Shown here piece after piece: positions 17,458 to 25,997 of a DNA stretch of 64,000 bases. Made by a program: the position numbers and the translations under genes. The notes below the pieces were generated by a model. It was not told the origin of the DNA. It searched no databases and saw nothing but the letters and a program-made list of their open reading frames with translations. This stretch comes from Acidobacteriaceae bacterium dw_441 (GTDB lineage: Bacteria; Acidobacteriota; Terriglobia; Terriglobales; Acidobacteriaceae). The first letter of the stretch is position 1, and each line of letters opens with the position of its first letter. The stretch covers positions 62,001-126,000 of the forward strand of contig JAAVVA010000005.1 in NCBI GenBank assembly GCA_018449715.1, in the 5' to 3' direction.

Positions 17458-18303
17458 CTATCGCCACGCGCTTACGATGCGTCCGGCTGTTCCGAGAACC
17501 TTCAGGTGGTCGGTGCGACCGGTGAAGTAGCGCGCGTTCATCTCCGCTCCGCCGAGGTCTTCGATCTTGCGGAAGGCGTTCAGTTCCGCGGCCATCTCGG
17601 ACGGCGTGAAGAAGAGTTGGAAAGGCTCGCCCGCCTGCTGGACGCGGGAGGCCAGCGAGTCGAGGGCAAGCTGCTCGAAGAAGGGCAGGGCCGAACGCGG
17701 CTGTCCGTAGTCCATGACGACTCCGCTGCCCTCGGGCTGCGCGGCGATCAGCGAAAGCGTCGAGCGGAAGGCCGCCTGCGTGAGGTATGGCACCACTCCC
17801 AGCCATGCGAAGAACGCTGGGGCGCTGGTGTCGAAGCCGGACTCCGCAAGCTGCGTTGCGAGCTGCTGATGCTCGAAGTCGACCGGAACGTAGGTGAGGC
17901 CCGGAACCTCGGGGACGTTGTTGGCGGCGATCAGCTCGCGCTTCCACTGCTGCGTCGCGGGATGATCGACCTCGAAGACGCGCAGCTCGGGGAAGGGGTT
18001 GCGGTGGCTGAAGGTGTCGAGTCCCGCACCGAGCAGGACGTACTGCCGTACGCCGTGAGCGACCGCCTGCGCCAGAAGGTCTTCAGCGTAGCGGCTGCGG
18101 GCGACGAGAAAGGCTCGCAGAGAGACGGAGTGCGGCTTGTGCAGCTTGGTCGCGGTGCGCTCGACCTCAGGAAGGTACTCGCTTCCGAGGATGGGGACGG
18201 CGAGGGGGTCGTCGAAGACCAGCGGCTTCGCGTCGTAGATCTGGTGGGCGGCCCGCCGCATGGCGACTCGAAGGGCTGTGCGGGAGGGACGGGCGGTTTC
18301 CAT
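17458..18303 (-). CDS. SAM-dependent methyltransferase, PPM1/LCMT-like family
   Basis: A 281-residue class I methyltransferase of the leucine carboxyl methyltransferase-like group common in bacteria. The N terminus has SRTALRVAMRRAAHQ, AKPLVFDDPLA and then RSRYAEDLLAQAV. The SAM-binding glycine motif is QYVLLGAGLDTFSHRNP, followed by the acidic FEVDHPATQQWKRE. APAFFAWLGVVPYLT is the usual post-motif segment. Bacterial members often modify small molecules, and the substrate cannot be predicted here. The stop lies close to repeat copy A and the gene is monocistronic. Confidence 0.88.
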   Translation of the reverse strand: METARPSRTALRVAMRRAAHQIYDAKPLVFDDPLAVPILGSEYLPEVERTATKLHKPHSVSLRAFLVARSRYAEDLLAQAVAHGVRQYVLLGAGLDTFSHRNPFPELRVFEVDHPATQQWKRELIAANNVPEVPGLTYVPVDFEHQQLATQLAESGFDTSAPAFFAWLGVVPYLTQAAFRSTLSLIAAQPEGSGVVMDYGQPRSALPFFEQLALDSLASRVQQAGEPFQLFFTPSEMAAELNAFRKIEDLGGAEMNARYFTGRTDHLKVLGTAGRIVSAWR

Positions 18304-18374
18304 ACTGAGACGAGTCTAAATGGAGGAGCGTTTCAACTTCGCTCATCTCCCGCGAGCTTCTGCCGATGAGAGGG

Positions 18375-18395
18375 GTGTGTCATTTGGAGACACAC
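18375..18395 (+). promoter_or_regulatory. Short leader palindrome
   Basis: GTGTGTC and GACACAC form a 7-bp inverted repeat with a 7-base loop, 22 bases before the start at 18418. It may be an operator or an mRNA hairpin close to the ribosome binding site. Confidence 0.3.
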
Positions 18396-18417
18396 ACAAG
18401 GGAGACGACAGAGAGAT

Positions 18418-18960
18418 ATGATCCGGCAGGCGATCAATTGCGATATGTGCGGTGCAGAAAAGCTCGAATCCGCGAGTCACTGGTTTGTGGCTGAGGAGCA
18501 GGGTGGCGAGCTTCGGATGCGTGCATGGGGCAGCTCCAAGGGTGCGAAGAAGAGTCTGAAGCACCTTTGCGGACAGAAGTGCGCCCAGCGCCTGATGGAC
18601 AACTTCACGGCCTCGGTGCTGGCTGGCCTGCACGCCGGAAAGGGAGCGGCGAAGGACACCGTGCAGGAGGCGCAGCCGGTCGTCGCCGCGCAGGCCCAGC
18701 CGCTTCATGCCGAGGTTTCGCAGCCGCATGCTCTTGAGCAGGATCTCGACGACGTGCCGGTTCTTGAGCGCATGGGCTATGACCGCGCCACCATCGCCGA
18801 GATTGAGGCCGAGTCGTGGGCCGGGCCGGTGCGCCCGAAGGAGCCTGCTCCTGCAACGACCTGGGGAGCGGCGAACCGCTCGAAGAACGAGGGCGAGAGC
18901 TTCATCAACACGCTGCGCGCCCGCTCGCAGGCTGCCCGCGCTTATCAGCGTCCCGCGTAG
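18418..18960 (+). CDS. Hypothetical protein with N-terminal Cys motif
   Basis: A 180-residue soluble protein. The N terminus contains CDMCG followed about 40 residues later by LCGQKC, giving a four-Cys site that probably holds zinc. The middle is Ala/Gln-rich and looks like a linker. The C terminus (TTWGAANRSKNEGESFINTLRARSQA) is predicted helical. The ATG has GGGAG upstream. It is divergent from the methyltransferase gene. I do not know the family; a nucleic-acid or protein-binding role is only a guess. Confidence 0.7.
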   Translation: MIRQAINCDMCGAEKLESASHWFVAEEQGGELRMRAWGSSKGAKKSLKHLCGQKCAQRLMDNFTASVLAGLHAGKGAAKDTVQEAQPVVAAQAQPLHAEVSQPHALEQDLDDVPVLERMGYDRATIAEIEAESWAGPVRPKEPAPATTWGAANRSKNEGESFINTLRARSQAARAYQRPA

Positions 18961-18978
18961 GAGTCGGACCGGAAAGCT

Positions 18979-19046
18979 TGCAGGATGATCGGGTGTCCCA
19001 TCTCTGGCGGTAAGGCTGCTAGAGATGGGCACCCGTTTTCTCGTTG
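18979..19046. repeat. Short derivative of the long repeat, copy H
   Basis: CGGGTGTCCCATCTCT...AGAGATGGGCACCCG folds into one hairpin followed by TTTTCTCGTT, preceded by GCAGGATG, which also borders other copies. It lies right after the stop of the Cys-motif protein and may act as its terminator. Confidence 0.75.
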
Positions 19047-19055
19047 TCCCCGGGC

Positions 19056-19110
19056 GTCATTCTGAGTGAAGCGTAGCGAAACGAAGAATCCCTGTATTTG
19101 TTTGCAGGAC
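19056..19110. repeat. Second repeat family, copy 1
   Basis: The sequence starting GTCATTCTGAGTGAAGCG and containing GAACGAAGAATCCC-like text (CGAAACGAAGAATCCC) matches 51072-51118 almost base for base, including the TTTGCAGGA end. It is intergenic, adjacent to repeat copy H. Confidence 0.85.
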
Positions 19111-19197
19111 ATCCGGGCAGCCCATCCGTGATGGTTTTGGCACACCTTCGCGCCGCGCTGCGTGGAAGCCCTCTCTCACCCGGTAAAGTTAGAGAGA

Positions 19198-20820
19198 GTG
19201 ACGAAGTCCAGCCAAGCCCCGAGCGCCACCCCTCAGCCTTCCCAGAAGAGTCTTGCCTCGCGATCCTCCGCGGTGGCCGTTGCCACCGGCATCTTTCTCA
19301 GCCGCCTGCTGGGGCTGGTGCGCGACCGCGTCTTCGCGCATTATCTCGGCAACTCCGACGTTGCCGACGCCTTCCGCGCCGCCTTCCGGATTCCGAACTT
19401 CCTTCAAAACCTCTTCGGTGAGGGCGTGCTCTCGGCCTCGTTCATCCCGGTCTACGCCCGGCTTCGCGCCGAGGACCGGCACGAGGAGGCGTCCGAGCTG
19501 GCGGAGGCGATCTTTGCCATCCTCACTTTCATTACCTCGGTGCTGGTGCTGGTGGGAATCTTTGCCACGCCGCTGCTGATCGACCTGATCGCTCCGGGAT
19601 TCCACGGGGCCAAGCGAGAGCTGGTCATCCGGCTGGTGAGGATCCTGTTTCCCGGGGCGGCCCTGCTGGTGCTCTCGGCGTGGTGTCTCGGGGTTCTGAA
19701 CAGCCACCGGAAGTTTCTGCTCTCGTATGCGGCTCCGGTGATCTGGAACATCGCGATGATCGTGGCCTTCCTCTGGGACGGGGGCCGGGCGGGGCAGGAG
19801 CATCTGGCGATTGTGATCTCGTATGCTTCGGTGATTGGGAGCGGGTTGCAGTTTGCGGTGCAGCTGCCTTCGGTGCTGCGCTGCCTGTGGCCGCTGGCGC
19901 TGCGGCTGAGGCTCAGGGGCGGGCCGGTCCGGACGGTGGTGCGGAACTTCTTTCCGGTCTTTCTGAGCCGCGGGGTGGTCCAGATCAGCGCCTACGTCGA
20001 CTCGCTGCTGGCGAGCTATCTTCCGACCGGAGCGGTTTCGGCTCTCTCGTATGCTCAGACCCTGAACTCGCTGCCGGTGAGCCTGTTCGGAATGGCGGTC
20101 TCGGCGGCTGAGCTTCCGGCGATGTCGAGTGCGCTGGGTTCTTCGGACGAGATCGCCGAGGTGCTTCGCAAGAGGCTCTCGCTGGGGCTTCAGAACATCT
20201 CGTTCTTCGTGGTTCCTTCGGCGGCAGGGTTTCTGGTGTTGGGCGATGTGATCGTCGCGACGATCTACCGCTCGGGCAAGTTCACAGCCTCGGACGTCAC
20301 CTTTGTCTGGAGCGTGCTGGCAGGGTCGGCGGTGGGGCTGCTGGCCTCGACCTCGGGCAGGCTGTATTCGTCGGCCTTTTATGCTCTGCGGGATACGCGG
20401 ACGCCTCTCCTGTTCGCGATCCTTCGCGTGGTTCTGACCGTTGCGCTGGGGTACTTCTGCGCTCTGCCTCTGCCGAGGCTGCTGGGGATCGACCAGCGCT
20501 GGGGCGTGGCGGGCCTGACACTCTCGGCGGGAATCGCGGGGTGGGTGGAGTTCGCCCTGCTGCGGAGGGAGATGCACAAGAGGATCGGGGTGGTTCCGTC
20601 CGGGGCTTCGCGGATCGCAAAGTTGTGGGGAGCGGCGCTGGCTGCTGCCGGAGTGGGCTACTGGGCGAAGGGAGTGCTTCCGATTCCTCCGGGCCACCTG
20701 GCTTCGCTGCTGACCGGGGCGGTGGTGCTTCCGCTGTTCGGGGTGCTGTACCTGGTGTTTACGCGGGTGCTTGGGGTAGAGGCTCCGGGGCGCATCCAGC
20801 GGCTGCTGCGCCGGGGATAG
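19198..20820 (+). CDS. murJ: Lipid II flippase
   Basis: A 540-residue MurJ (MviN) protein with about 14 membrane helices, which flips lipid II across the inner membrane for peptidoglycan synthesis. Family features are VATGIFLSRLLGLVRDRVFA, the ADAFRAAFRIPNFLQNLF segment and LSASFIPVYARL. The GTG at 19198, with AGAGAG just upstream, is preferred over a GTG at 19162 that has no ribosome binding site; both are possible. It appears monocistronic, followed by a very small charged ORF. Confidence 0.93.
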   Translation: MTKSSQAPSATPQPSQKSLASRSSAVAVATGIFLSRLLGLVRDRVFAHYLGNSDVADAFRAAFRIPNFLQNLFGEGVLSASFIPVYARLRAEDRHEEASELAEAIFAILTFITSVLVLVGIFATPLLIDLIAPGFHGAKRELVIRLVRILFPGAALLVLSAWCLGVLNSHRKFLLSYAAPVIWNIAMIVAFLWDGGRAGQEHLAIVISYASVIGSGLQFAVQLPSVLRCLWPLALRLRLRGGPVRTVVRNFFPVFLSRGVVQISAYVDSLLASYLPTGAVSALSYAQTLNSLPVSLFGMAVSAAELPAMSSALGSSDEIAEVLRKRLSLGLQNISFFVVPSAAGFLVLGDVIVATIYRSGKFTASDVTFVWSVLAGSAVGLLASTSGRLYSSAFYALRDTRTPLLFAILRVVLTVALGYFCALPLPRLLGIDQRWGVAGLTLSAGIAGWVEFALLRREMHKRIGVVPSGASRIAKLWGAALAAAGVGYWAKGVLPIPPGHLASLLTGAVVLPLFGVLYLVFTRVLGVEAPGRIQRLLRRG

Positions 20821-20855
20821 AGGCGGGCTTAAACTGGAGAGCAGGAGGCAGTGCC

Positions 20856-20987
20856 ATGAGCGACGGCCGCGAAGAGCGCAAAGAGCAGGAAGAACGGAGA
20901 CGCTGGGAGGAAGAGGAGCGGGGTAAGGGCGGTGACCGTCCCTGGCGTGAGCGCGAGTGGGAGGAGCGAGGGTACGAGCCCTCCTGA
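20856..20987 (+). CDS. Very small Glu/Arg-rich protein
   Basis: A 43-residue ORF, MSDGREERKEQEERRRWEEE..., made almost entirely of Glu, Arg, Lys, Trp and Gly. A strong AGGAGG lies seven bases before the ATG, which is the main support. It follows murJ by 35 bases on the same strand and may be cotranscribed. It would form a single charged helix. Function unknown, and it could be a non-conserved ORF. Confidence 0.5.
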   Translation: MSDGREERKEQEERRRWEEEERGKGGDRPWREREWEERGYEPS

Positions 20988-21018
20988 AAGTCGGCAGGCT
21001 ACTGCGGGCGCAGAACTG

Positions 21019-21039
21019 CCACCCCGATGTGCGGGGTGG
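21019..21039. terminator. Hairpin between convergent genes
   Basis: CCACCCCG-ATGTG-CGGGGTGG is an 8-bp GC-rich stem between the small ORF and the convergent NTF2-like gene. No T-run follows, so it is a possible terminator only. Confidence 0.4.
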
Positions 21040-21048
21040 GCCTGCTGG

Positions 21049-21399
21049 TCAGGACGAGATGGTGCCCTGGTGGAAGTACATCTGCCACTGGTCGTTGCGC
21101 CGGATCCAGACCGAGGAGTGTCGCGAGGTCGATTTCGAGGTCGTGATCTGGTAGGTCGCCAGCGCCGAGTCCTCTCCCAGCGGGGTGACATAGAAGTGGC
21201 TCATGGTTGCGGTGCGCGGAGTGCTGTTGACCAGCTCGCTGCCGAGCTGGTTGGCATTGAAGATACGGCCCGAGGTACAGAACTCCTTGAAATCCGGCGT
21301 AAGCAGTGCCAGAAGGGCGCTCCGGTCCTTTTCCCGTTCAGGGTGAAGAAGTCTTTCTTCGAGAGCATGGAGATGCTCTTGTAGTTCTGCCTTGGTCAT
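21049..21399 (-). CDS. NTF2-like (DUF4440-type) protein
   Basis: A 116-residue single-domain protein of the SnoaL/NTF2-like fold. It shows the usual pattern: helix (MTKAELQEHLHALEERLLH), a loop with LLTPDFKEFCTSGRIF, and beta strands ending VWIRRNDQWQMYFHQGT. Members act as small enzymes, isomerases or ligand-binding domains; this one is orphan. The ATG at 21399 is used because the longer reading starts with TTG inside AT-rich non-coding sequence. Confidence 0.8.
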   Translation of the reverse strand: MTKAELQEHLHALEERLLHPEREKDRSALLALLTPDFKEFCTSGRIFNANQLGSELVNSTPRTATMSHFYVTPLGEDSALATYQITTSKSTSRHSSVWIRRNDQWQMYFHQGTISS

Positions 21400-21451
21400 G
21401 GTGACTATTTTGACGTTTCTCGACGTCAATTGAGTTTCATTCCGGTCGAAA

Positions 21452-21492
21452 AAAGAAAGAGGGCGGTCCCGTTACCGGGAGCGCCCTTCTTT
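21452..21492. terminator. Bidirectional terminator
   Basis: A stem GGGCG-G-TCCCG / CGGGA-G-CGCCC with loop TTAC is flanked by A-rich and T-rich runs. It follows the TonB receptor stop on the minus strand. Confidence 0.8.
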
Positions 21493-21506
21493 TGCAGCGA
21501 CTGAGG

Positions 21507-24500
21507 TTAGAAGTTGAACTTTCCGGCGAGCTGGAAGATACGCGGATCGAGCGCTCCCGTGACGTTGCCGAAGGTTCCGGAGTTGAGCGTGGTGGTGAAG
21601 GCCGTCGCTCCTGTGGCAGAGACGGTCGAGAAGTTGGGATGGTTGAGGACGTTGAAGGCCTCCATGCGGAGCTGGAAGTTGAGCCGGTCGTGGATGGGGA
21701 AGATGCGGCTGACCGAGACGTCGACGTTGTAGTTGGACGGGGTACGGAAGTAGTTGCGGGTCATGTTTCCATAGGTCCCGACAGCGTTCTGGGTGAAGGC
21801 CGCCTTGTTGAAGTAGGCGAGGTTGGTGCCTGTTCGCTGGATGTGGTTGTGGGTGAGGGGATCGACTCCGGGGATGAGGTTGGGGCGGTCAAGCCCGATT
21901 CCGGTGCGGGAGTTGTCGACGTTCGAGGTGATATTGAGGGGAAGACCGCTGACAATGCGGATGAGCGGGGCGATCTGCCAGTTGTTGGCCAGGGCGCTCT
22001 CCCAGCCTTTCAGAGAGTGGATGTGGCTGGAGGCGACCAGGGTGGTGTTGAAGATATGCCGCACGTCGAAGCCGCAGGGTCCGCGATCGAGGCGAGGGTT
22101 TTCGGTGTGCTCGAAGAGCGGGAGAGCGATGTCGCCGGGGTTGTCGGCCAGCGCCAGGCACTTGGACCAGGTGTAGTTGGCGAGGAAGCTGAAGTTGTTG
22201 GACATGCGGTGCTGGATGGAGGTGATGACTCCGTGGTAGGAGGAGTCGTATCCGTCGCCGATGAGGGTAAGGGTGGGGCTGTAACCAACGCCTTGCGTGG
22301 GGTTGGCCAGCGTGAGAATGGTGCGGTTGTTGGGGTTGCTGAGGGTGGAGCAGGGGGTTCCGTTGGGGCCTGGAGCGGTGACCAGAGCACCGCAGGTTCC
22401 GGGGCCGTTCCAGGTGCCGGGGATGTAGATGGCCGGGTTGATGCCCTGCCCGAGCCACTGGTGCGATCCGTGGTTCCCGAGGTAGTTGATGGAGAACATC
22501 CAGCCGTGGCCAAGGTCCTGCTGGACGCTGGCGTTCCACTGGTAGACGACCGGCGTCTGGACGTGGCGCGGAAGAAGGACGTACTGGGTGTTGGTGGGGA
22601 AGATGGCGGAGGCGTCCGGCGGGAAGACTCCGGGGAAGGGGTTGCCGCCGGGGTATCCGGCCCAGGGATTGTCGAAGTTGATGCGTCCGTTGAGGTCGAT
22701 CTCGTTGACGAAGGGCGGGTTCGAGGCGACGCGCTGCGAGGTGTAGAGCGCGGGGGTGTCGTACATCATGGCCACGCCGGAGCGGAAGACGGTCTTGCCG
22801 GTGCCAAAGGGGTCGAGCGTAAGGGAGACGCGAGGCGAGAGGTTGGCCATGCGGTTGGTAGTGAAGGAGGCTGAAACGCCGGGGTCGCCATAGTAGAACG
22901 ATCCCGCCGGGGCGTTGGGGTACTTGGCGGAGTGCTGGTTGGCGTCGAAGGCGGCGCGGTCGAAGGTGCTTCCGCGGCGGAAGCGGTCGATCTGGAAGAG
23001 GTTGGGCTCCCAGCGGAGGCCGTAGCTGAGGGTGAGGGTCGGGGTGAGGTGCCAGGTGTCCTGCGCGTAGAGGCTGAAGGAGGTCTGCCGGAAGGAGGTA
23101 TCCTGCGCGCGGCTCTGGCCGAAGGAGCTCATGTTGCCGGTGAGGAAGTCGAGCATCGGTTCGCCGGAGACGGTTCCTCCGAAGGTGTACTGGCCGTTGA
23201 AGAGATAACCGGCGCGGGTGTTGTCGCCGGTGCGGATGATCTCGCCGCCGAAGGCGATCTGATGCTTGCCGAGGAGCCAGTCGATGTCGTCGGCGAAGTC
23301 CTCGGTGTTGACGTTGAAGTAGCCGGGGGAACAGGTTCCGCAGCTCGAGGAGAAGCCGTTGGTGACGGTGAGGCGGAGATCGACCGGGGCATAGGGGTTG
23401 ATGTTGACGCCGATCGCGGTGGCGTTGATGCCTCCTGCCGTCGGGCCGCGGTTGTTGCGGCGGCGGGAGTAGGTTCCGTGGAAGGTGTTGACGAGCTTCT
23501 GGGTGATGAGGAAGGTGTCGCCGAGGGTGAAGCTCTGGACGCGCTCGTCGTTGCCGGGGACTGTGGTGAGGAGGATGTTGCTCGGCGAGTAGTAGCTGGG
23601 GGCGTTGTAGTTGGTCAGGTAATAGCGGCCAAAGAGGGAGTGACGCGGGCTCCAGGTGTAGTCGATGCGCCCGATGTACTGGTCTTCGGAGTTGTTGGCC
23701 GGGAGGCTTACGTTGATGCGTCCGGTGGAGTCGGCCTGCGAGAGCGGAAGGTACGGCAGGAGGTTTCTGGCCGCGGCGCTGTAGGTGGAGGGATCGACCC
23801 TGCGGGTGGCGCTGATGTCGACCCCGGTGGTGGGGTCAACCAGGGGAGCGGTGGAGCGGGCGCAGTTACCGCTGGCGGGCATCTGGCTGAAGTCGCCGGA
23901 GAGCATGGCGGGTGTGGGGAGACAGTAGCTGGTGGAGGAGCCTGCCTTGTGCTCGCGTGTGCCCTGGTAGCCGCCAAAGAAGAAGAGCTTGTCGGTGAGG
24001 ATGTGGCCTCCGAGGGTTCCGCCGAACTGGTTGCGCTTGACGGTGTCCTTCGAGGTGGAGAAGAAGTTGGTGGCGTTGATGATGTTGTTGCGGAGGAAGT
24101 CGAAGACGGTTCCGTGCCACTGGTTGGTTCCGGAGTTGGTGACGACGTTGACCAGAGAGCCGGGGTGGATGCCGTTGCGGGCGGGCAGCGAGTTGGATTC
24201 GACGGAGAACTCGTGCAGGGCGTCGGGGAAGGGATAGGGCAGGTTGACGTTGGTGAAGTTGTCGGTGTGGTATCCGCCGTCGAGGACGTAGTTGTTGTAG
24301 TTGCCCTGGCTTCCGGCGACGGCGATGACGGTGGAGCTGGCGTAGGTTTTGCTGCCTACGATGTCGCTGCTGGGGGCGGTGACGGCGCCTCCGGAGATGA
24401 GGACGAGCTGGGTGGCCTGGCGTCCGTTGAGGGGCATCTCGGTGATGCGGGTCTGGTCGATAACCTGCTTGAAGGTGCTGGTTTCGGTATCGAGCGCGAC

Positions 24501-24890
24501 GCCGTTGGCCTGCACCTCGACGTGCTCGGTGGCGCTGCCGACCTGGAGGGAGGCGTTGATCTGGATGCTGTTGCCGACCTCGAGGACGATGCCGGTCTGG
24601 GTGTAGGTCTGGAAGCCGTTGGCGGTGACCCCGAGCGAGTAGGGACCGACGGGGACGTTGGGGAGGCTGTAGATGCCGGAGGCGTCGGTGACGGTGGTGC
24701 GGACGACGTGGGTTCCGGTGTTGGTGAGGGTGACGGTGGCTCCGGGCAGGGCGGCCCCGGTCTGGTCGGAGACGGTTCCCTGGATACTTGCGCTGCCTCC
24801 GGCCTGGGCCCACACCTGGGGGAGGAAGAGAAGGGGGAGCAGGAGGGCGGGGAGAAGAGTGGATAGTCCACTTCTGATTCTGTTTCGCAT
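21507..24890 (-). CDS. Oar-like TonB-dependent receptor
   Basis: A 1127-residue outer-membrane protein. A signal peptide (residues 1-28, ...PQVWAQ) is followed by a carboxypeptidase-regulatory/CNA-B type beta sandwich at about 33-115 (SIQGTVSDQTGAALPGATVTL, NVPVGPYSLGVTANGF). Next comes a plug domain (ITEMPLNGRQATQLVLISGG) and then a large beta barrel ending in the aromatic LAGKFNF. This architecture is greatly expanded in Acidobacteriota and is linked to uptake of oligosaccharides or other large solutes. Asn, Gly and Thr are abundant as in barrels. No SusD-like or TonB gene is adjacent; the substrate is unknown. Confidence 0.92.
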   Translation of the reverse strand: MRNRIRSGLSTLLPALLLPLLFLPQVWAQAGGSASIQGTVSDQTGAALPGATVTLTNTGTHVVRTTVTDASGIYSLPNVPVGPYSLGVTANGFQTYTQTGIVLEVGNSIQINASLQVGSATEHVEVQANGVALDTETSTFKQVIDQTRITEMPLNGRQATQLVLISGGAVTAPSSDIVGSKTYASSTVIAVAGSQGNYNNYVLDGGYHTDNFTNVNLPYPFPDALHEFSVESNSLPARNGIHPGSLVNVVTNSGTNQWHGTVFDFLRNNIINATNFFSTSKDTVKRNQFGGTLGGHILTDKLFFFGGYQGTREHKAGSSTSYCLPTPAMLSGDFSQMPASGNCARSTAPLVDPTTGVDISATRRVDPSTYSAAARNLLPYLPLSQADSTGRINVSLPANNSEDQYIGRIDYTWSPRHSLFGRYYLTNYNAPSYYSPSNILLTTVPGNDERVQSFTLGDTFLITQKLVNTFHGTYSRRRNNRGPTAGGINATAIGVNINPYAPVDLRLTVTNGFSSSCGTCSPGYFNVNTEDFADDIDWLLGKHQIAFGGEIIRTGDNTRAGYLFNGQYTFGGTVSGEPMLDFLTGNMSSFGQSRAQDTSFRQTSFSLYAQDTWHLTPTLTLSYGLRWEPNLFQIDRFRRGSTFDRAAFDANQHSAKYPNAPAGSFYYGDPGVSASFTTNRMANLSPRVSLTLDPFGTGKTVFRSGVAMMYDTPALYTSQRVASNPPFVNEIDLNGRINFDNPWAGYPGGNPFPGVFPPDASAIFPTNTQYVLLPRHVQTPVVYQWNASVQQDLGHGWMFSINYLGNHGSHQWLGQGINPAIYIPGTWNGPGTCGALVTAPGPNGTPCSTLSNPNNRTILTLANPTQGVGYSPTLTLIGDGYDSSYHGVITSIQHRMSNNFSFLANYTWSKCLALADNPGDIALPLFEHTENPRLDRGPCGFDVRHIFNTTLVASSHIHSLKGWESALANNWQIAPLIRIVSGLPLNITSNVDNSRTGIGLDRPNLIPGVDPLTHNHIQRTGTNLAYFNKAAFTQNAVGTYGNMTRNYFRTPSNYNVDVSVSRIFPIHDRLNFQLRMEAFNVLNHPNFSTVSATGATAFTTTLNSGTFGNVTGALDPRIFQLAGKFNF

Positions 24891-25116
24891 GAAATCTGAC
24901 CTCTGAAATGAGTTCGTACCCTGCGCTCTCCCTGATCTTCGTGCCGTGAGAAGGGCTCTTCGCAGGAGCGACAGGACTATAGGGAGGTGCTTTCGCCTCT
25001 GTCAATGAAATTGTTTCGTCTGTGAAAGAAAGCGGTAACTCGTGGTCAAAAGGTCTGACCATTTTGTCGCTTTTTCAGAGGTTTATCGGATGGGATTTGG
25101 AGGAAAAAATAGCCGC

Positions 25117-25983
25117 TTACTTGCGAGCGAGAACAACGCGGGGGATGGATTGCAGGTCGTCGACGAAGCCGACCTCATGCCATCCTTCCAGCAGCGAGGC
25201 GATGGCCTCGCGTTGGCCGTGGCCGATTTCAAGGGCCAGCAGACCACCGGGTTGCAAGGCATCATACGCTGCGGGGATCAGCCTGCGGTAGAGGTCGAGG
25301 CCGTCTTTCCCGCTGAACAGTGCCGAATGCGGTTCATAGGCCCGAACCTCGGGGTGCAGGCTCGGCTCGTCGGTGGTGGGGATGTAGGGGGGATTGCTGA
25401 CGATGGCATCGAAGTGGCCGCGCTGCTCCTCCGGGGGAAGGCCGCTGAGCAGGTCGGAGAGGACGAAGCGGAGGCGCGGGGAGACGCCGAGGGCTTCGGC
25501 GTTGGAGCGGGCGACGTCGAGCGCAGAGGGGGAGAGGTCGAGCGCGGTGACGCTGGCCTGCGGCAGATGCTTCGCCAGCGCGATGGCGATGGCTCCTGAG
25601 CCCGTGCCGATGTCGGCGATGGCGACGGGGCGGTCGTGGGGCAGGCGCTCGAGGGCGGACTCGACGAGGTGCTCGGTCTCGGGCCGGGGGATAAGCACGG
25701 CGGGGGTGACGCGGAAGGGCAGGCCGTAGAACTCCTGCGTGCCGAGGATGTACTGGATGGGTTCGTGCTGGAGGCGACGGGCGAGTAGGGCTTCGTAGTC
25801 GTCGAGCTGCGCGGTGGAAAGCTCGCGGTCGGGGTCGGCGAGCAGGCCGGCGCGGGTGATGCCGAGCAGATGCAGCGCTAGGGTTTCGGCGTCGCGGCGC
25901 GCTGAGGCAGCGAGATGCGGGTCGAGCGCGAGGCGCTGCGTTGCGGATTGGATGGTCTGTCGGATGCTCTGGCGGAGGGTCAT
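25117..25983 (-). CDS. prmC: Release factor glutamine methyltransferase
   Basis: A 288-residue PrmC (HemK), which methylates the Gln of the GGQ motif in release factors. An N-terminal helical domain is followed by the SAM-binding IADIGTGSGAIAIALA, TALDLSPSALDVARSNA and the signature NPPY in IVSNPPYIPTTDE. Then come LDLYRRLIPAAYD and EIGHGQREA. It lies 14 bases after the VOC gene on the same strand. prfA, often adjacent in bacteria, is about 4 kb upstream here. Confidence 0.95.
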   Translation of the reverse strand: MTLRQSIRQTIQSATQRLALDPHLAASARRDAETLALHLLGITRAGLLADPDRELSTAQLDDYEALLARRLQHEPIQYILGTQEFYGLPFRVTPAVLIPRPETEHLVESALERLPHDRPVAIADIGTGSGAIAIALAKHLPQASVTALDLSPSALDVARSNAEALGVSPRLRFVLSDLLSGLPPEEQRGHFDAIVSNPPYIPTTDEPSLHPEVRAYEPHSALFSGKDGLDLYRRLIPAAYDALQPGGLLALEIGHGQREAIASLLEGWHEVGFVDDLQSIPRVVLARK

Positions 25984-25997
25984 GCGAGGGGCTGCGG

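Noticed and set aside
22932..24866. 644-residue plus-strand ORF inside the TonB receptor gene
   Set aside because: Val/Gly/Glu-rich antisense shadow caused by high G+C; the minus strand encodes a clear receptor.
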